Numbered from the stretch's first letter, positions 49,160 to 58,297 are shown. The stretch: 64,000 nucleotides of DNA from Croceicoccus sediminis (GCF_007570835.1 NZ_SUNC01000001.1:310001-374000); one strand, 5' to 3'. The notes: generated by a model from the sequence alone, not told the origin. Numbers and translations are program-made.

Positions 49160-49173
49160 ATAATATATATTAT
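49160..49173. promoter_or_regulatory. AT-only 14-base palindrome upstream of mazG
   Basis: ATAATATATATTAT is a perfect palindrome of only A and T in GC-rich DNA, about 85 bases upstream of mazG. It contains TATA-type -10 sequence on both strands. The likeliest role is the mazG promoter or a protein site. A GCGCGG/CCGCGC hairpin lies between it and the gene. Confidence 0.4.
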
Positions 49174-49191
49174 GTTAAGTATGGTGTCGGA

Positions 49192-49365
49192 TCAGGAGAA
49201 GCCCAACGCCTTGAAGACCATCGCGATGATCGCAAACAGCGCGACCCACATCGCGATCTGTCGCAGCATCTTCGCGCGAGGAAGATTGTAGGACCGATAG
49301 TTCGCCACGACGAGGATCAACCAACCCAGCATGCTGACCAGAGAGACCATCGCCAACGTCGTCAT
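49192..49365 (-). CDS. Small two-helix membrane protein, unknown function
   Basis: A 57-residue protein with two hydrophobic helices (LAMVSLVSMLGWLILVVANY and IAMWVALFAIIAMVFKALGF) joined by a basic loop YNLPRAKMLRQ. It begins at an ATG that overlaps the stop of the MBL hydrolase gene as ATGA, which supports it as real and translated. It ends the tatD-MBL run. I do not recognise the family; a small membrane partner or lineage-specific protein is possible. Confidence 0.7.
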   Translation of the reverse strand: MTTLAMVSLVSMLGWLILVVANYRSYNLPRAKMLRQIAMWVALFAIIAMVFKALGFS

Positions 49366-50129
49366 AGCGTCACCATCATCCCATCGTACGCAGGTTCGAC
49401 ATGATCGGGCGTCTCGTCCGCCAAGGTCGCGTAATCCATGCTCTTGTCCAGATGCGTAAGGATCACGCGGCGCGCGCCACACCTCTCTGCAAGCTCTAGT
49501 GCCATGCCCAGGTGCGCGTGGGTTGGGTGCGGCTCGCGGCGCAAGCAATCGACGACGAGTATGTCGACATCTTCCATGATGTCCACGAGACCGTCCGTGA
49601 TCTCGCTGAAATCGGTGGCATAGCCGATGGAATGATCGCCGCTGGAAAAACGGAATGCCGTGCTCTGTGCCGGACCATGCGGGCATTGCGTCCATTCGAT
49701 GGACATTCCAGCGACAAGCCGCAACCTGTCCAGCGTGTCGACCGTGACGATCGTCGGATAGCCATGCTGACCCGCGAAGACATAGCCGAAACGTTGACGC
49801 AGGCGCCTGACCGTCTCGGATGCGGCATAGCCCGGTATCGGTCCGCCGCGTCCGTAACGAAGGACGCGCAGATCATCTATTCCGTGGCAATGATCCGCGT
49901 GGTCGTGCGTCCAGAAGACAGCGTCGATTGCCTCGATATCGTTATCCAGCAACTGCTGACGAAGGTCCGTCGACGTATCGACCAGAACCCGTTGGCCATC
50001 GTCCGCCTCGACGATGATCGATACGCGGCTGCGCCGGTTCTTCGGATTGTCGGGATCGCAGGCACCCCAGTCGTTTCCGACACGCGGCACACCGGTCGAC
50101 GTGCCCGAACCAAGAACGAGAAGCCTCAC
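49362..50129 (-). CDS. MBL-fold metallo-hydrolase (PhnP-like)
   Basis: A 255-residue metallo-beta-lactamase-fold hydrolase. The metal site is H75-D-H77-A-D79-H80 in WTHDHADH, with later histidines in CPHGPAQS and ILTHLDKS. The N-terminus MRLLVLGSGTSTGVPRVG and a GACDP stretch match the PhnP/cyclic-phosphodiesterase-like group. The usual partner gene in this lineage is tatD, and here its start overlaps the tatD stop as ATGA. The substrate is probably a phosphodiester, without proof. Confidence 0.88.
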   Translation of the reverse strand: MRLLVLGSGTSTGVPRVGNDWGACDPDNPKNRRSRVSIIVEADDGQRVLVDTSTDLRQQLLDNDIEAIDAVFWTHDHADHCHGIDDLRVLRYGRGGPIPGYAASETVRRLRQRFGYVFAGQHGYPTIVTVDTLDRLRLVAGMSIEWTQCPHGPAQSTAFRFSSGDHSIGYATDFSEITDGLVDIMEDVDILVVDCLRREPHPTHAHLGMALELAERCGARRVILTHLDKSMDYATLADETPDHVEPAYDGMMVTL

Positions 50130-50902
50130 ACCTGCGCCTTGCTGAACAGAGCCGCAAAATTCCGGCCGGTTGTCTCGGCCAGTTCGTCCGGCGTTACACC
50201 GCGCAAATCCGCGACGAAATTCAGCGTATCGGCCACGAATGCCGGCTCACACGTCTTTCCCCGGTGTGGCACAGGAGCCAGGAACGGAGAGTCGGTTTCC
50301 ACGAGGATGCGGTCTTCAGGAACGATCTTCGCAGTTTCCTGCAAGTCCTTGGCATTCTTGAATGTTACTATGCCGGAAAGAGAAATACTGAGGCCGAGCG
50401 CAAGTACTGCTTCACCGAACGCCTGTGACGCGGTGAAGCAATGGATAAGTGCGGGAAATGCCCCCTTCTCCATCTCCTCGGACAGGATCGCGAGAGTGTC
50501 CTCTTCGGCATCACGGGTATGAATGATCAGCGGCAGGCCAGTTTTGCGTGCGACGCCGATGTGCACCCGGAACAGGCTCTTCTGAACCTCGCGATCCGAA
50601 TGATCGTAGTAGTAATCAAGGCCAGTTTCGCCGATGGCAACGACCTTCGGATGCTCGGTCGCGGCCAGCAGGGCCTCCTCGCCAAGATCCGCGTGATGGT
50701 CGGCCTCGTGTGGATGGATGCCGACGCTGGCCCAGACGTCGTCCTCACGCTCGGCCGTGGCGATGATGTCGTCCCACTCGCTCCGCCGTGTGGAGATGTT
50801 GAGAAACCCCCTCACCCCGCGTGCCCGCGCAGCGGCCAGCACTTCGCCCTGGCGCTCGACGATGCCCTTGTAATTCAGGTGGCAGTGGGAATCGATCAAC
50901 AT
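50126..50902 (-). CDS. tatD: TatD-family metal-dependent hydrolase
   Basis: A 258-residue TIM-barrel hydrolase. The metal-binding H6-C-H8 is in MLIDSHCHLNYKG; later signatures are GIHPHEADHH, AIGETGLDYYYDHSDREVQK and VETDSPFLAPVPHRGKTCEP. TatD enzymes act as DNA exonucleases and have been linked to repair. It overlaps metG by one base and the MBL gene by four. Call secure at family level, and the exact substrate is not certain. Confidence 0.95.
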   Translation of the reverse strand: MLIDSHCHLNYKGIVERQGEVLAAARARGVRGFLNISTRRSEWDDIIATAEREDDVWASVGIHPHEADHHADLGEEALLAATEHPKVVAIGETGLDYYYDHSDREVQKSLFRVHIGVARKTGLPLIIHTRDAEEDTLAILSEEMEKGAFPALIHCFTASQAFGEAVLALGLSISLSGIVTFKNAKDLQETAKIVPEDRILVETDSPFLAPVPHRGKTCEPAFVADTLNFVADLRGVTPDELAETTGRNFAALFSKAQV

Positions 50903-52464
50903 CAGGCGGCGGCTTCTTCGGGCATTTCCAACCTTGGGAACACACCCACCGGCTTTTCGATCCGGAAACTGCTATCGCAAAGCGCGGCAAACCAGTCCGC
51001 ATCATCGATGGCGGAATAGTCACGCGCGTCAGCTGCGACGCCCATCTGGTCAAGCAGCCGATCGATAGAACCCGGTACGACCGGCCTGACGGCGATGGCA
51101 AGATCGTGAACGACCTTGAACAGCGTCATCAACACGCCCTGCATCCGTTCCGGATCGGTCTTGCGCAGGGCCCAGGGCGCCATCTCGTCGACGTATTGGT
51201 TGCAGGCGAATACAGCCTTCATCCACGCGTCGAGACCTTCGCTGAAAGCAAGGTCCGCGAAAGACGATTTGAGGCCAGCAATACCCTCGGCCACGTCAGA
51301 GAACAGCGCCTCGTCCGCTTCCTCTATCTTCGATGGCATCGAAAGTTCACCGTCCAGATTCTTGAAAATCATGGATAAAGTGCGTTGCGCAAGATTGCCG
51401 AAGCTATTGGCCAGTTCCGCATTGGCGCGGGTTACGATCGCTTCGGGCGAATAGGACCCGTCCTGACCGAAAGCGATTTCGCGCATCAGGAAATAGCGGA
51501 GCGGATCAACGCCGAACTTGTCGGCCAGATCTACCGGATCGGTGACGTTGCCGAGCGACTTGGATTCCTTTTGCCCACGGTTGAGCAGGAATCCGTGCCC
51601 GAATACCTGTTTGGGGAGCGGCACCTTGGCGCTCATCAGGAAGGCTGGCCAGTAGACGGTATGGAACCGCACGATGTCCTTGCCGATCAGGTGCAGGTCC
51701 GCCGGCCAGAACTTCGCCATGTCATCGGTTTCGTCCGGATAGCCCAAACCGGTCAGATAGTTCGTGAGCGCATCGACCCACACGTACATGACGTGGTTCT
51801 CGGCCCCCGGCACCTTCACGCCCCAATCAAAACTGGTGCGCGAAACCGATAGATCGCGCAGACCGCCCTCGACGAAGCGCATGACTTCGTTCCGGCGGCT
51901 TGCCGGGCGAATGAAGTCCGGATTGTCGCGATAGAGCGCGAGAAGCGGTTCCTGATACTTCGAAAGCCTGAAGAACCAGCTTTCCTCCACCGTCCAGTCG
52001 ACCGGCGTCCCCTGCGGAGAGAGCTTTTCGCCCCCTTCCCCTTCAGTCAGCTCGCTCTCGTCGTAATAGGCTTCGTCACGGATCGAGTACCAACCTTCAT
52101 ACCGGTCAAGGTAAAGATCGCCCGATGACTCCATCGCTTTCCAGATTGCCTCGCTCGCCGAATGGTGACGATCTTCGGTGGTGCGAATGAAGCTATCGTA
52201 ACTGATGTCAAGAAGGTCGAACAAGTCACGGAAATACTGTGACATTTCATTACAGAGGTCGCGCACGTCGATTCCGAGGTCGCGGGCCTTCTGAGCCATT
52301 TTAAGGCCGTGTTCGTCCGTCCCTGTCTGGAAGCGCACTTCGCGGCCCATCGCGCGTTGAAAACGGGCGATCACGTCGGCGGCGATGGTTTCGTAGGCAT
52401 GGCCGATATGCGGCTTGCCATTGGGATAGTGGATCGCGGTGGTGATGTAATAGGGTTCGGCCAT
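50902..52464 (-). CDS. metG: Methionyl-tRNA synthetase
   Basis: A 520-residue class I synthetase. The HIGH motif is H19-I-G-H22; the KMSKS loop reads KESKSLGN, with Glu in place of Met. The single-cysteine-free core lacks the zinc knuckle of the E. coli type, placing it in the shorter MetG group. The anticodon-binding helical domain includes NSFGNLAQRTLSMIF. It overlaps tatD by one base. holB and tmk lie upstream in the same run. Confidence 0.97.
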   Translation of the reverse strand: MAEPYYITTAIHYPNGKPHIGHAYETIAADVIARFQRAMGREVRFQTGTDEHGLKMAQKARDLGIDVRDLCNEMSQYFRDLFDLLDISYDSFIRTTEDRHHSASEAIWKAMESSGDLYLDRYEGWYSIRDEAYYDESELTEGEGGEKLSPQGTPVDWTVEESWFFRLSKYQEPLLALYRDNPDFIRPASRRNEVMRFVEGGLRDLSVSRTSFDWGVKVPGAENHVMYVWVDALTNYLTGLGYPDETDDMAKFWPADLHLIGKDIVRFHTVYWPAFLMSAKVPLPKQVFGHGFLLNRGQKESKSLGNVTDPVDLADKFGVDPLRYFLMREIAFGQDGSYSPEAIVTRANAELANSFGNLAQRTLSMIFKNLDGELSMPSKIEEADEALFSDVAEGIAGLKSSFADLAFSEGLDAWMKAVFACNQYVDEMAPWALRKTDPERMQGVLMTLFKVVHDLAIAVRPVVPGSIDRLLDQMGVAADARDYSAIDDADWFAALCDSSFRIEKPVGVFPRLEMPEEAAA

Positions 52465-52519
52465 CAGGCCCTGCTTTCGTCAGGCGTTGCGGGAAATTTG
52501 CGGCGCTGCAACACGCCGG

Positions 52520-53482
52520 TCAGCGGCCATCCTTAGGGGCCGCTGCCGCCGCCAGCAAGCCGCCAATTTCGACCACCGCCAACCCGGCATCGAAGTTGGC
52601 ATAGGGAATCTCCTTGCCAAAGCGGGTCAGGCGCGTGTGCGCTTCGATCAGCCGGGCCTGAAACGGGCGCGAGGCAAGCGCCGCGCTTTCGGCGCAGATC
52701 GTGCGCGCCAGTTCGACACTGGCGAGAAGCCTTTCACGATCGGGCCGGGCACCGATCGCCGCCGCCAGGGCGCCGCGGCGGGAAAAGTCGCTGTCGCCTT
52801 CCTCTACGATGCGGACAAGTTCGCGCCGGATGGCGGCAAGGTCGTTCTCGATAAACTTGAGCGCCGCACCGGGCGAACCATGGGCCGCGCTGACGGCGGC
52901 GGTGCGAGCATCGGCGCTGGCCTGCGGCTCACGCTCGGCGACGATCCGCTCAACCTCGGCATCGGGAAGCGGCTGAAAGCGCAGCGTGCGGCACCGTGAT
53001 CTGACCGTGGGAAGAAGTCCGCCCGGACGGTGCGAGACCAGCAGGAAAAAGCTTCCCACCGGCGGTTCTTCCAGGCTTTTCAGCAAGGCATTCACGGCAG
53101 ACTTCTCAAGGTCGTCGGCGGAATCGAAGATGATGGCCCGCTTTGGGCCAAGCGTTGGTCGCGTCGTCAGCCGCCTTTGCATCGCGCGGACCTGATCGAC
53201 GCTGATACTGCGTTTGGTCGCGTAAGGCTTACCGTCTTCGCGCTTCTTCTCGTCATCCGTGCTGGCGGGAAGACGGCTCAGTACGATGATGTCGGGGTGA
53301 TGATCGGCCGGCGGTTGTGGCACGCCCGGCTCCGCGACCAGCTCGGCCGCGGCATCCTTCGCGAACCCTGCCTTGCCAAGGCCCGACGGCCCGGTCAGCA
53401 GCCACGCGTGGTGCATGCGTCCGCCGTCGATAGCGGCCCGCCATTCCTGCCACTGTACATCGTGCCCGACCAGTCCGCTCAT
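52520..53482 (-). CDS. holB: DNA polymerase III delta-prime subunit
   Basis: A 320-residue clamp-loader subunit. The P-loop-like LTGPSGLGKAGFAKD is at about residues 24-38; KRSISVDQVRAMQRRL and SADDLEKSAVNALLKSLEEPP are typical of HolB. The sensor block LLVSHRPGGLLPTVRSRC follows. The zinc cysteine module of E. coli delta-prime is not seen. It overlaps tmk as ATGA and precedes metG, the common order in alphaproteobacteria. Confidence 0.93.
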   Translation of the reverse strand: MSGLVGHDVQWQEWRAAIDGGRMHHAWLLTGPSGLGKAGFAKDAAAELVAEPGVPQPPADHHPDIIVLSRLPASTDDEKKREDGKPYATKRSISVDQVRAMQRRLTTRPTLGPKRAIIFDSADDLEKSAVNALLKSLEEPPVGSFFLLVSHRPGGLLPTVRSRCRTLRFQPLPDAEVERIVAEREPQASADARTAAVSAAHGSPGAALKFIENDLAAIRRELVRIVEEGDSDFSRRGALAAAIGARPDRERLLASVELARTICAESAALASRPFQARLIEAHTRLTRFGKEIPYANFDAGLAVVEIGGLLAAAAAPKDGR

Positions 53483-54111
53483 GACTGCGCCGCCATGGCA
53501 TCCACTGCGGCCAGCACGCGGGCGTGGACGTCCTGTGCCGATCCGTCGGCACCTACGATGGCGAACCGATCCGGGTCGGCGTCGGCAAGCGCCCGGAAAC
53601 AGGCGCGCACGTCGGCATGATAATCGGTTGTCTTGGCCCCGATGCGGTCCGCCGCGCCCGCATCGCGCGCATCGGCACGGCTTGCCGCCTCTTTCGGATC
53701 AAGCTCCAGCAGGATCGTCAGATCGGGAAGCATCCCCTCGCTCCCGATCCGGTGGAGTTCGAGAATGTCGGCATCGCCCAGACCGCCCGCCCCGCCCTGA
53801 TACGCGCGGCTGGAATCGAGGAACCTGTCGCACAGGACCCAGGTCCCCGCCCCGATCGCGGGACGGATCAGCTTTTCGACATGGTCCGAACGTGCTGCCG
53901 CGAACAGGAGTGCTTCGGCACGGTCGCCCCAGTCATGCTCCGGCGAAAGCAGAAGTGCGCGCAGGGCTTCGGCGCCTTTCGTCCCGCCCGGTTCACGCGT
54001 GACGACGTGTTCGATCCCGCGTGCTTCGAGAGCCTTTGCAAGCAAGGCGATCTGGGTCGACTTCCCGACCCCTTCCCCGCCTTCGAAAGTGATGAACCGC
54101 CCCCGTGCCAT
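53479..54111 (-). CDS. tmk: Thymidylate kinase
   Basis: A 210-residue kinase converting dTMP to dTDP. The P loop is FEGGEGVGKST, the DR(Y/F) motif is CDRFLDSSRAYQGGAGGLG with the expected lid arginines, and TREPGGTKGAEALR binds dTMP. Its stop overlaps the holB start. The D,D-carboxypeptidase gene ends two bases before it starts. Confidence 0.97.
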   Translation of the reverse strand: MARGRFITFEGGEGVGKSTQIALLAKALEARGIEHVVTREPGGTKGAEALRALLLSPEHDWGDRAEALLFAAARSDHVEKLIRPAIGAGTWVLCDRFLDSSRAYQGGAGGLGDADILELHRIGSEGMLPDLTILLELDPKEAASRADARDAGAADRIGAKTTDYHADVRACFRALADADPDRFAIVGADGSAQDVHARVLAAVDAMAAQS

Positions 54112-54112
54112 G

Positions 54113-55318
54113 TCAGGTCACCAGAGAGAACAGGCCGTTGCGCAGCCTTTGCCACCAGTTCGCCTCACCCACGGTTTCGGAGGCGACGAGCGGCACCGAG
54201 CTCTTGCGGCCATCGGCGGTTTCGATGACGAGGTTGGCGACACGATCGCCCTCTGCGATCGGGGCGAGAGCGGGGCCCTGATAGCGCACGCTGACATGCG
54301 CTTTGGGATCGCTGCCTTCGGGTACGGTCACGAAAACGGGACGTTCCGCCTTCAATTCGATCTGCCGCTCCGCTCCGCCCTGCACAGCGACTTTCGCGAC
54401 AGGCTGGTTCATTCCGTAAAGTTGATGCGCGCGCCAGCCGTCGAAGCCCCATGCAATGAAGTCGCGCGCGATTGCCTTGCGCTCACGCCCGCTTTGCGTT
54501 CCGCCGATCACCATGACCAGCCTGCGGCCATCCCGCTCGGCCGATCCGACGAAACCGTATCCTGCCTCGTTCGTGAATCCGGTCTTGAGGCCGTCCGCAC
54601 CCTCGACAACGCCAAGGATCGGATTGCGGTTCTTCTGCGTGATATCGTTCCAGGTGAACTGCGGGAGGCCGAAATATTGCCGATACTTCTGCGGGTGCTT
54701 CGTGATCAGCGCCTTCGCCAGGGTCGCGAGATCGCGGGCACTGGTATAAGTGCGGCCTTCGTCTGGCCAGCCGTTCGGGGTGTTGAAGTGGCTATCGTTC
54801 ATGCCAAGCTCTTTCGCCTTGGCATTCATGATGTCGGTGAATTTCGCGACGCTGCCTGCTGCACCTTCCGCCAGAACGACGCAACCGTCATTCGCCGAAA
54901 CGGTGGGTATGGCCCGCAGCAGATCGTCGACCCCGACGCTGGTTCCACGCGCGACGAACATCGACGAACCCTTGCCGCTCCATTCCCGGAACGTTTCGTC
55001 CCGAACGGGCATCCGCTGTTCGGGCTGCAATGTGCCATCGTCCAGCATCTCGAACGCGGTGTAGATCGTCATCAGCTTGGTTAGCGAGGCTGGCATGAAG
55101 CGCCGATCCGCCTCGCGGCTGAAAAGCACGCGCCCTGATCCCAGGTCGATCATCAGGGCGATGGGCGCGCCATCCATCGACGGTGGAAGCGTTGGGGTGG
55201 CACTTTCGGCCGCCGAAACGGCAGAGACTTCGGCCACGGTCCGGACCGGGCTGGCCAGGACAAGGCCCGCCAAGAGCGCGCTGGCTATACGGACGCTGGC
55301 CCCGTGGGCGAAGTTCAT
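54113..55318 (-). CDS. D-alanyl-D-alanine carboxypeptidase (PBP5/6 type)
   Basis: A 401-residue low-molecular-weight penicillin-binding protein that trims the terminal D-Ala of peptidoglycan stem peptides. Signal peptide at residues about 1-30, nucleophile S78-L-T-K81, SAN in VSANDGC, and KTG in GLKTGFTNEAG. The C-terminal beta domain ends with WWQRLRNGLFSLVT, an amphipathic anchor. A TTG two codons upstream of the chosen ATG is also open. It lies between mltB-like and tmk genes on one strand. Confidence 0.94.
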   Translation of the reverse strand: MNFAHGASVRIASALLAGLVLASPVRTVAEVSAVSAAESATPTLPPSMDGAPIALMIDLGSGRVLFSREADRRFMPASLTKLMTIYTAFEMLDDGTLQPEQRMPVRDETFREWSGKGSSMFVARGTSVGVDDLLRAIPTVSANDGCVVLAEGAAGSVAKFTDIMNAKAKELGMNDSHFNTPNGWPDEGRTYTSARDLATLAKALITKHPQKYRQYFGLPQFTWNDITQKNRNPILGVVEGADGLKTGFTNEAGYGFVGSAERDGRRLVMVIGGTQSGRERKAIARDFIAWGFDGWRAHQLYGMNQPVAKVAVQGGAERQIELKAERPVFVTVPEGSDPKAHVSVRYQGPALAPIAEGDRVANLVIETADGRKSSVPLVASETVGEANWWQRLRNGLFSLVT

Positions 55319-55356
55319 TGTCAATTCCCGCTAACGGCGCGCACCCGCGTGGGTGT

Positions 55357-56397
55357 TCAGCGCCGGATTTCGTCTGCCAGAAGGCCTACCGAAAGCGCGT
55401 AATAGTTGGAACAGTTGTAGTCGAGTATCACCCGGTAATTGCCGGTGAGAAGATAGGCGGTGCGCCCTTCCCCGTCGGGCTCGAACAGGATGGCCATCGT
55501 ATCGTCCGCAATCGGCTTCTGAGGCCGGATGCCCATGGCCTTCCATTCCGCCACCGAACGCCACTGGCTATGCCGGGCAAAGACCCGCGGGCAGCGCGGC
55601 GAGGTCAGCTGTGTCTTGACGCTGTCGCGGTTGAAACCGGACGGAACATATGCTGGGACGCCCCAGGGTTCTCCCGATCGCCAGCCGGCTGCACGGAAAT
55701 AGGCGGCGATGGAGGCGAGCGTGTCGGCCCGGCTGTTCCAGATATCGCGTGTTCCGTTGCCATCCCCGTCCTGCGCCACGCGCAGCCAGACGGACGGCAG
55801 GAATTGCGGATTGCCGATCGCCCCGGCCCAGCTTCCGACAAGCTGTGAGCGCGCCACGCCGCGGTCGATCATCTTCAACGAGGCGATCAGTTCGTCTTCG
55901 AACAGCTCGCGCCTGCGGCCTTCGTAGGCCAGCGTTGCAAGAGAACGGATGGTGTCGAACCCACCCATGAAAGAACCGTAGTTCGTTTCGTGCCCCCAGA
56001 TCGCGACGAGGATTTCACCCGGCACGCCGTATTCGCGTTCGACCGCCGGAATGATCGACCTGTTCGCCGCATAAGTCCGCTTTCCACCCGCGATGCGGGC
56101 CGCATCGACGTGCCTGAGCCGGTAGGGTTCGAACGGCGGCGGCACCGAATTGGGATCGTAAGCCTGAGGCCGGTCGAGTTCGATCACCCGCTGGTTGAGT
56201 GTCAGCCCCGAAAGCCCTGAGGCGATGGCACGTTCGGAAACGCCCTCCGCCCTGGCCCTGGACCGCACCTGTTCGAGGTAATTTTCGAAGCCGGACTGTG
56301 TGAATACTTGCGCCGATGCCGGGGCGGCGATGCCGACACCCCCTGTAAGCAGTGCAAGCGATTGAAGGATCGGAATGAATCGTCTTGGAAATTTCAT
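55357..56397 (-). CDS. MltB-family lytic murein transglycosylase
   Basis: A 346-residue periplasmic enzyme that cleaves peptidoglycan to anhydromuropeptides. Signal peptide ends near ASAQV (residue 30). The catalytic glutamate is E137 in IWGHETNYGSFMGGFDTIRSLATLA, and the MltB landmark GSWAGAIGNPQFLPSVWLR follows. No lipobox, so it is the soluble form. Its neighbours suggest wall remodelling with the carboxypeptidase downstream. Confidence 0.94.
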   Translation of the reverse strand: MKFPRRFIPILQSLALLTGGVGIAAPASAQVFTQSGFENYLEQVRSRARAEGVSERAIASGLSGLTLNQRVIELDRPQAYDPNSVPPPFEPYRLRHVDAARIAGGKRTYAANRSIIPAVEREYGVPGEILVAIWGHETNYGSFMGGFDTIRSLATLAYEGRRRELFEDELIASLKMIDRGVARSQLVGSWAGAIGNPQFLPSVWLRVAQDGDGNGTRDIWNSRADTLASIAAYFRAAGWRSGEPWGVPAYVPSGFNRDSVKTQLTSPRCPRVFARHSQWRSVAEWKAMGIRPQKPIADDTMAILFEPDGEGRTAYLLTGNYRVILDYNCSNYYALSVGLLADEIRR

Positions 56398-56503
56398 GGA
56401 TGAAGAGTGACACAGTCACGCGCGATTATAAATCCCGAGATGCGATGCATGCATACATAGACGTGACAAAACGAATCTTTGTCGCTAGCGGGCTGTGCGT
56501 CGC

Positions 56504-56593
56504 GGACAGGTGGCCGAGTGGTTTAAGGCAGCGGTCTTGAAAACCGCCGTGCGGGCAACCGTACCGTGGGTTCGAATCCCACCCTGTCCGCCA
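56504..56593 (+). tRNA. tRNA-Ser (anticodon TGA)
   Basis: A 90-base tRNA with the long variable arm of serine type (CGTGCGGGCAACCGTACCG). It starts GGACAGGTGGCCGAGTGG, the CTTGAAA loop gives anticodon TGA, the T arm is GGTTCGAATCC, and the acceptor closes with CCTGTCC followed by G and an encoded CCA. Confidence 0.97.
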
Positions 56594-56708
56594 ATTTCCG
56601 CGAAATCCGCTAATTCCTGCAGAGGATCACTCGGACCTCATGTTGGGGGAATGCGGAAGGCCGTGGTAATCTGCACCCTGAAAGCAGGTTTGAACGGGGG
56701 CGCGTGCT

Positions 56709-56936
56709 ATGGCCAAGGGGAATCTTAAAGGACCGCTCGGTCCCATGATGCTGGCCATGTTGATCGGGCTGGCCGTGTTCATGCTCTTTGCCGTCAATTC
56801 ACCCGCGATGTCTGCGAAATTCGTACGGCCCGAAGGGTTTTACGACGACATCTTCGGCAAGGTCGGAATGGCCTTGCTTTTCGCAGGCGCGGTGGCGTTC
56901 GTGGTTGAAGTCGTTCGCCGTTTTCTAAAGCGGTGA
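56709..56936 (+). CDS. Small two-helix membrane protein, unknown function
   Basis: A 75-residue protein with two hydrophobic helices (LGPMMLAMLIGLAVFMLFAV and VGMALLFAGAVAFVVEVVRR) and a basic end RRFLKR. A purine-rich but weak site precedes the ATG. I do not recognise the family. It stands alone between tRNA-Ser and the PilZ gene. Frame, start and membrane pattern support it as real. Confidence 0.6.
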   Translation: MAKGNLKGPLGPMMLAMLIGLAVFMLFAVNSPAMSAKFVRPEGFYDDIFGKVGMALLFAGAVAFVVEVVRRFLKR

Positions 56937-57008
56937 TGCCGGCGATGATCGGCTAGAATGGCGACAACCGGCTTCGGCGGAACCGGATATGTGCTGCGAC
57001 CCAACGAG

Positions 57009-57042
57009 AAAGGGCGCCAACACCGATGTGTCGACGCCCTTT
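57009..57042. terminator. Inverted repeat between convergent genes, possible bidirectional terminator
   Basis: AAAGGGCG and CGCCCTTT form an eight-base stem around an 18-base loop, between a plus-strand small gene and the minus-strand PilZ gene. Each arm gives a short T run, so weak termination both ways is possible. Confidence 0.45.
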
Positions 57043-57109
57043 GAAGCCTTTCGGCCTTTAGAAAAGCAACGGGCGGCAATCCCCACGATGCCGCCCTGCT
57101 ACCACCCGC

Positions 57110-57472
57110 TCAGCAGACCGGGCGCAGTTCCGGGCTTTCCAGCCGGATCGGCTCGCGCTTGGCCATGCCCAGAATTGCAGCGTTACGGGCCTTGCGGGTG
57201 AGGTCGTCCAGCACATGAGGCTGGAGCGCACGGAGAAAGCGGAGACCAATCCCTTCTCCTGAGCGCATCCAGCGTACCTCTGCCTCGATCGGCCTGGCTT
57301 CGCCGATATTCAAAGTGACGATATCGGCGCGGCGAAGCGGAATACGCGTAGCTTCAAGCGAGCATCCGTCCGAGGACAGATCCCTGATCGTGGCACTACG
57401 AGCAAGGCCCGGGCCGGTACGGATCCGGCACGGTGCGTTGAGGTTTCGGCGCGTTTCCTGGCGACACTGCAT
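57110..57472 (-). CDS. PilZ-domain protein
   Basis: A 120-residue single PilZ domain, a receptor for cyclic di-GMP. The first binding motif RxxxR is R4-Q-E-T-R8 at the start, and the second, D/N-x-S-x-x-G, appears as DLSSDGCSLEA. Beta strands end at EAEVRWMRSGEGIGLRFLRAL. The ATG at MQCRQETRRN has GGGGGG upstream; the frame is open further but lacks PilZ character. Stand-alone PilZ proteins act as adaptors in motility or biofilm control; the target here is unknown. Confidence 0.85.
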   Translation of the reverse strand: MQCRQETRRNLNAPCRIRTGPGLARSATIRDLSSDGCSLEATRIPLRRADIVTLNIGEARPIEAEVRWMRSGEGIGLRFLRALQPHVLDDLTRKARNAAILGMAKREPIRLESPELRPVC

Positions 57473-57661
57473 GATATTCCCCCCGGAATTGCATGATTGC
57501 TGAATTACGCAGCCCTGATGCCTCGCCACGAACATGGTTTCAATTTCGGTAACCATAAACGCCGCTCGCCTGTCCCGGCACAGCACAGTTTCGGAACGAG
57601 TTGATCGACCAGCCGTTCAATCTCGCAACAGGCGGTGGGGGCTCTGCTGAGGAGAATTGCC

Positions 57662-58297
57662 GTGGAATCCATTAATCCGATAGTCTGGGTCCTGCTGGCG
57701 GTCTTTGTGATCGCGGGCCTGATCGTGTGGTACCTCGCCGCGCGCAAGCGTACCGCCCACCTTCGCGACAAGTTCGGCGACGAATACGACCGCACGCTCG
57801 ACGATGTCGGCCATACCGGCAAGGCCGAAGCGGCGTTGGAAGAACGCGAAAAACGCGTCGCGGCGCTCGATATCCGCCCACTGACCGTTGAAGAACGCGA
57901 CAAGTTCGCCGCCGAATGGCACGATGTGAAGGCCGTATTCGTGGAAAGCCCGCCCGAAGCGGTGCTTCACGCCGACCGCCTTCTGGCGCGTACGATGAAG
58001 ACCAAGGGCTTCCCGATGGCCGATTTCGACCGCCGCCACGAAGACCTGACCGTCAATCATGCCGATGAGGCGCGCCACTACCTTGCTGGCCACGAAATCG
58101 CCGAGCGTCAGTCGCGCGGCGAGGCTTCGACCGAGGACTTGCGCCAGGCGATGATCCATTACGAGGCGCTGTTCGACAAGCTGGTAGCCGACGTTGGCGA
58201 GGGCAGTGTCAGTCGCGCCGATGACATCCACGACACGCGCGGTCCCGTCCGCACCGAAGACGGGGCAGTCACGACGCGGGTCGATCCCGTCCGCTGA
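57662..58297 (+). CDS. Single-helix membrane-anchored protein, unknown function
   Basis: A 211-residue protein with one N-terminal membrane helix (PIVWVLLAVFVIAGLIVWYLAA) and a charged helical cytoplasmic part rich in Glu, Arg and Asp. GTG at 57662 was chosen because GAGGAG lies seven bases upstream; another GTG 27 bases earlier has none. Repeated LTVEERDKFAAEW-like helices suggest a coiled coil. No family recognised. It converges with the YitT gene. Confidence 0.7.
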   Translation: MESINPIVWVLLAVFVIAGLIVWYLAARKRTAHLRDKFGDEYDRTLDDVGHTGKAEAALEEREKRVAALDIRPLTVEERDKFAAEWHDVKAVFVESPPEAVLHADRLLARTMKTKGFPMADFDRRHEDLTVNHADEARHYLAGHEIAERQSRGEASTEDLRQAMIHYEALFDKLVADVGEGSVSRADDIHDTRGPVRTEDGAVTTRVDPVR

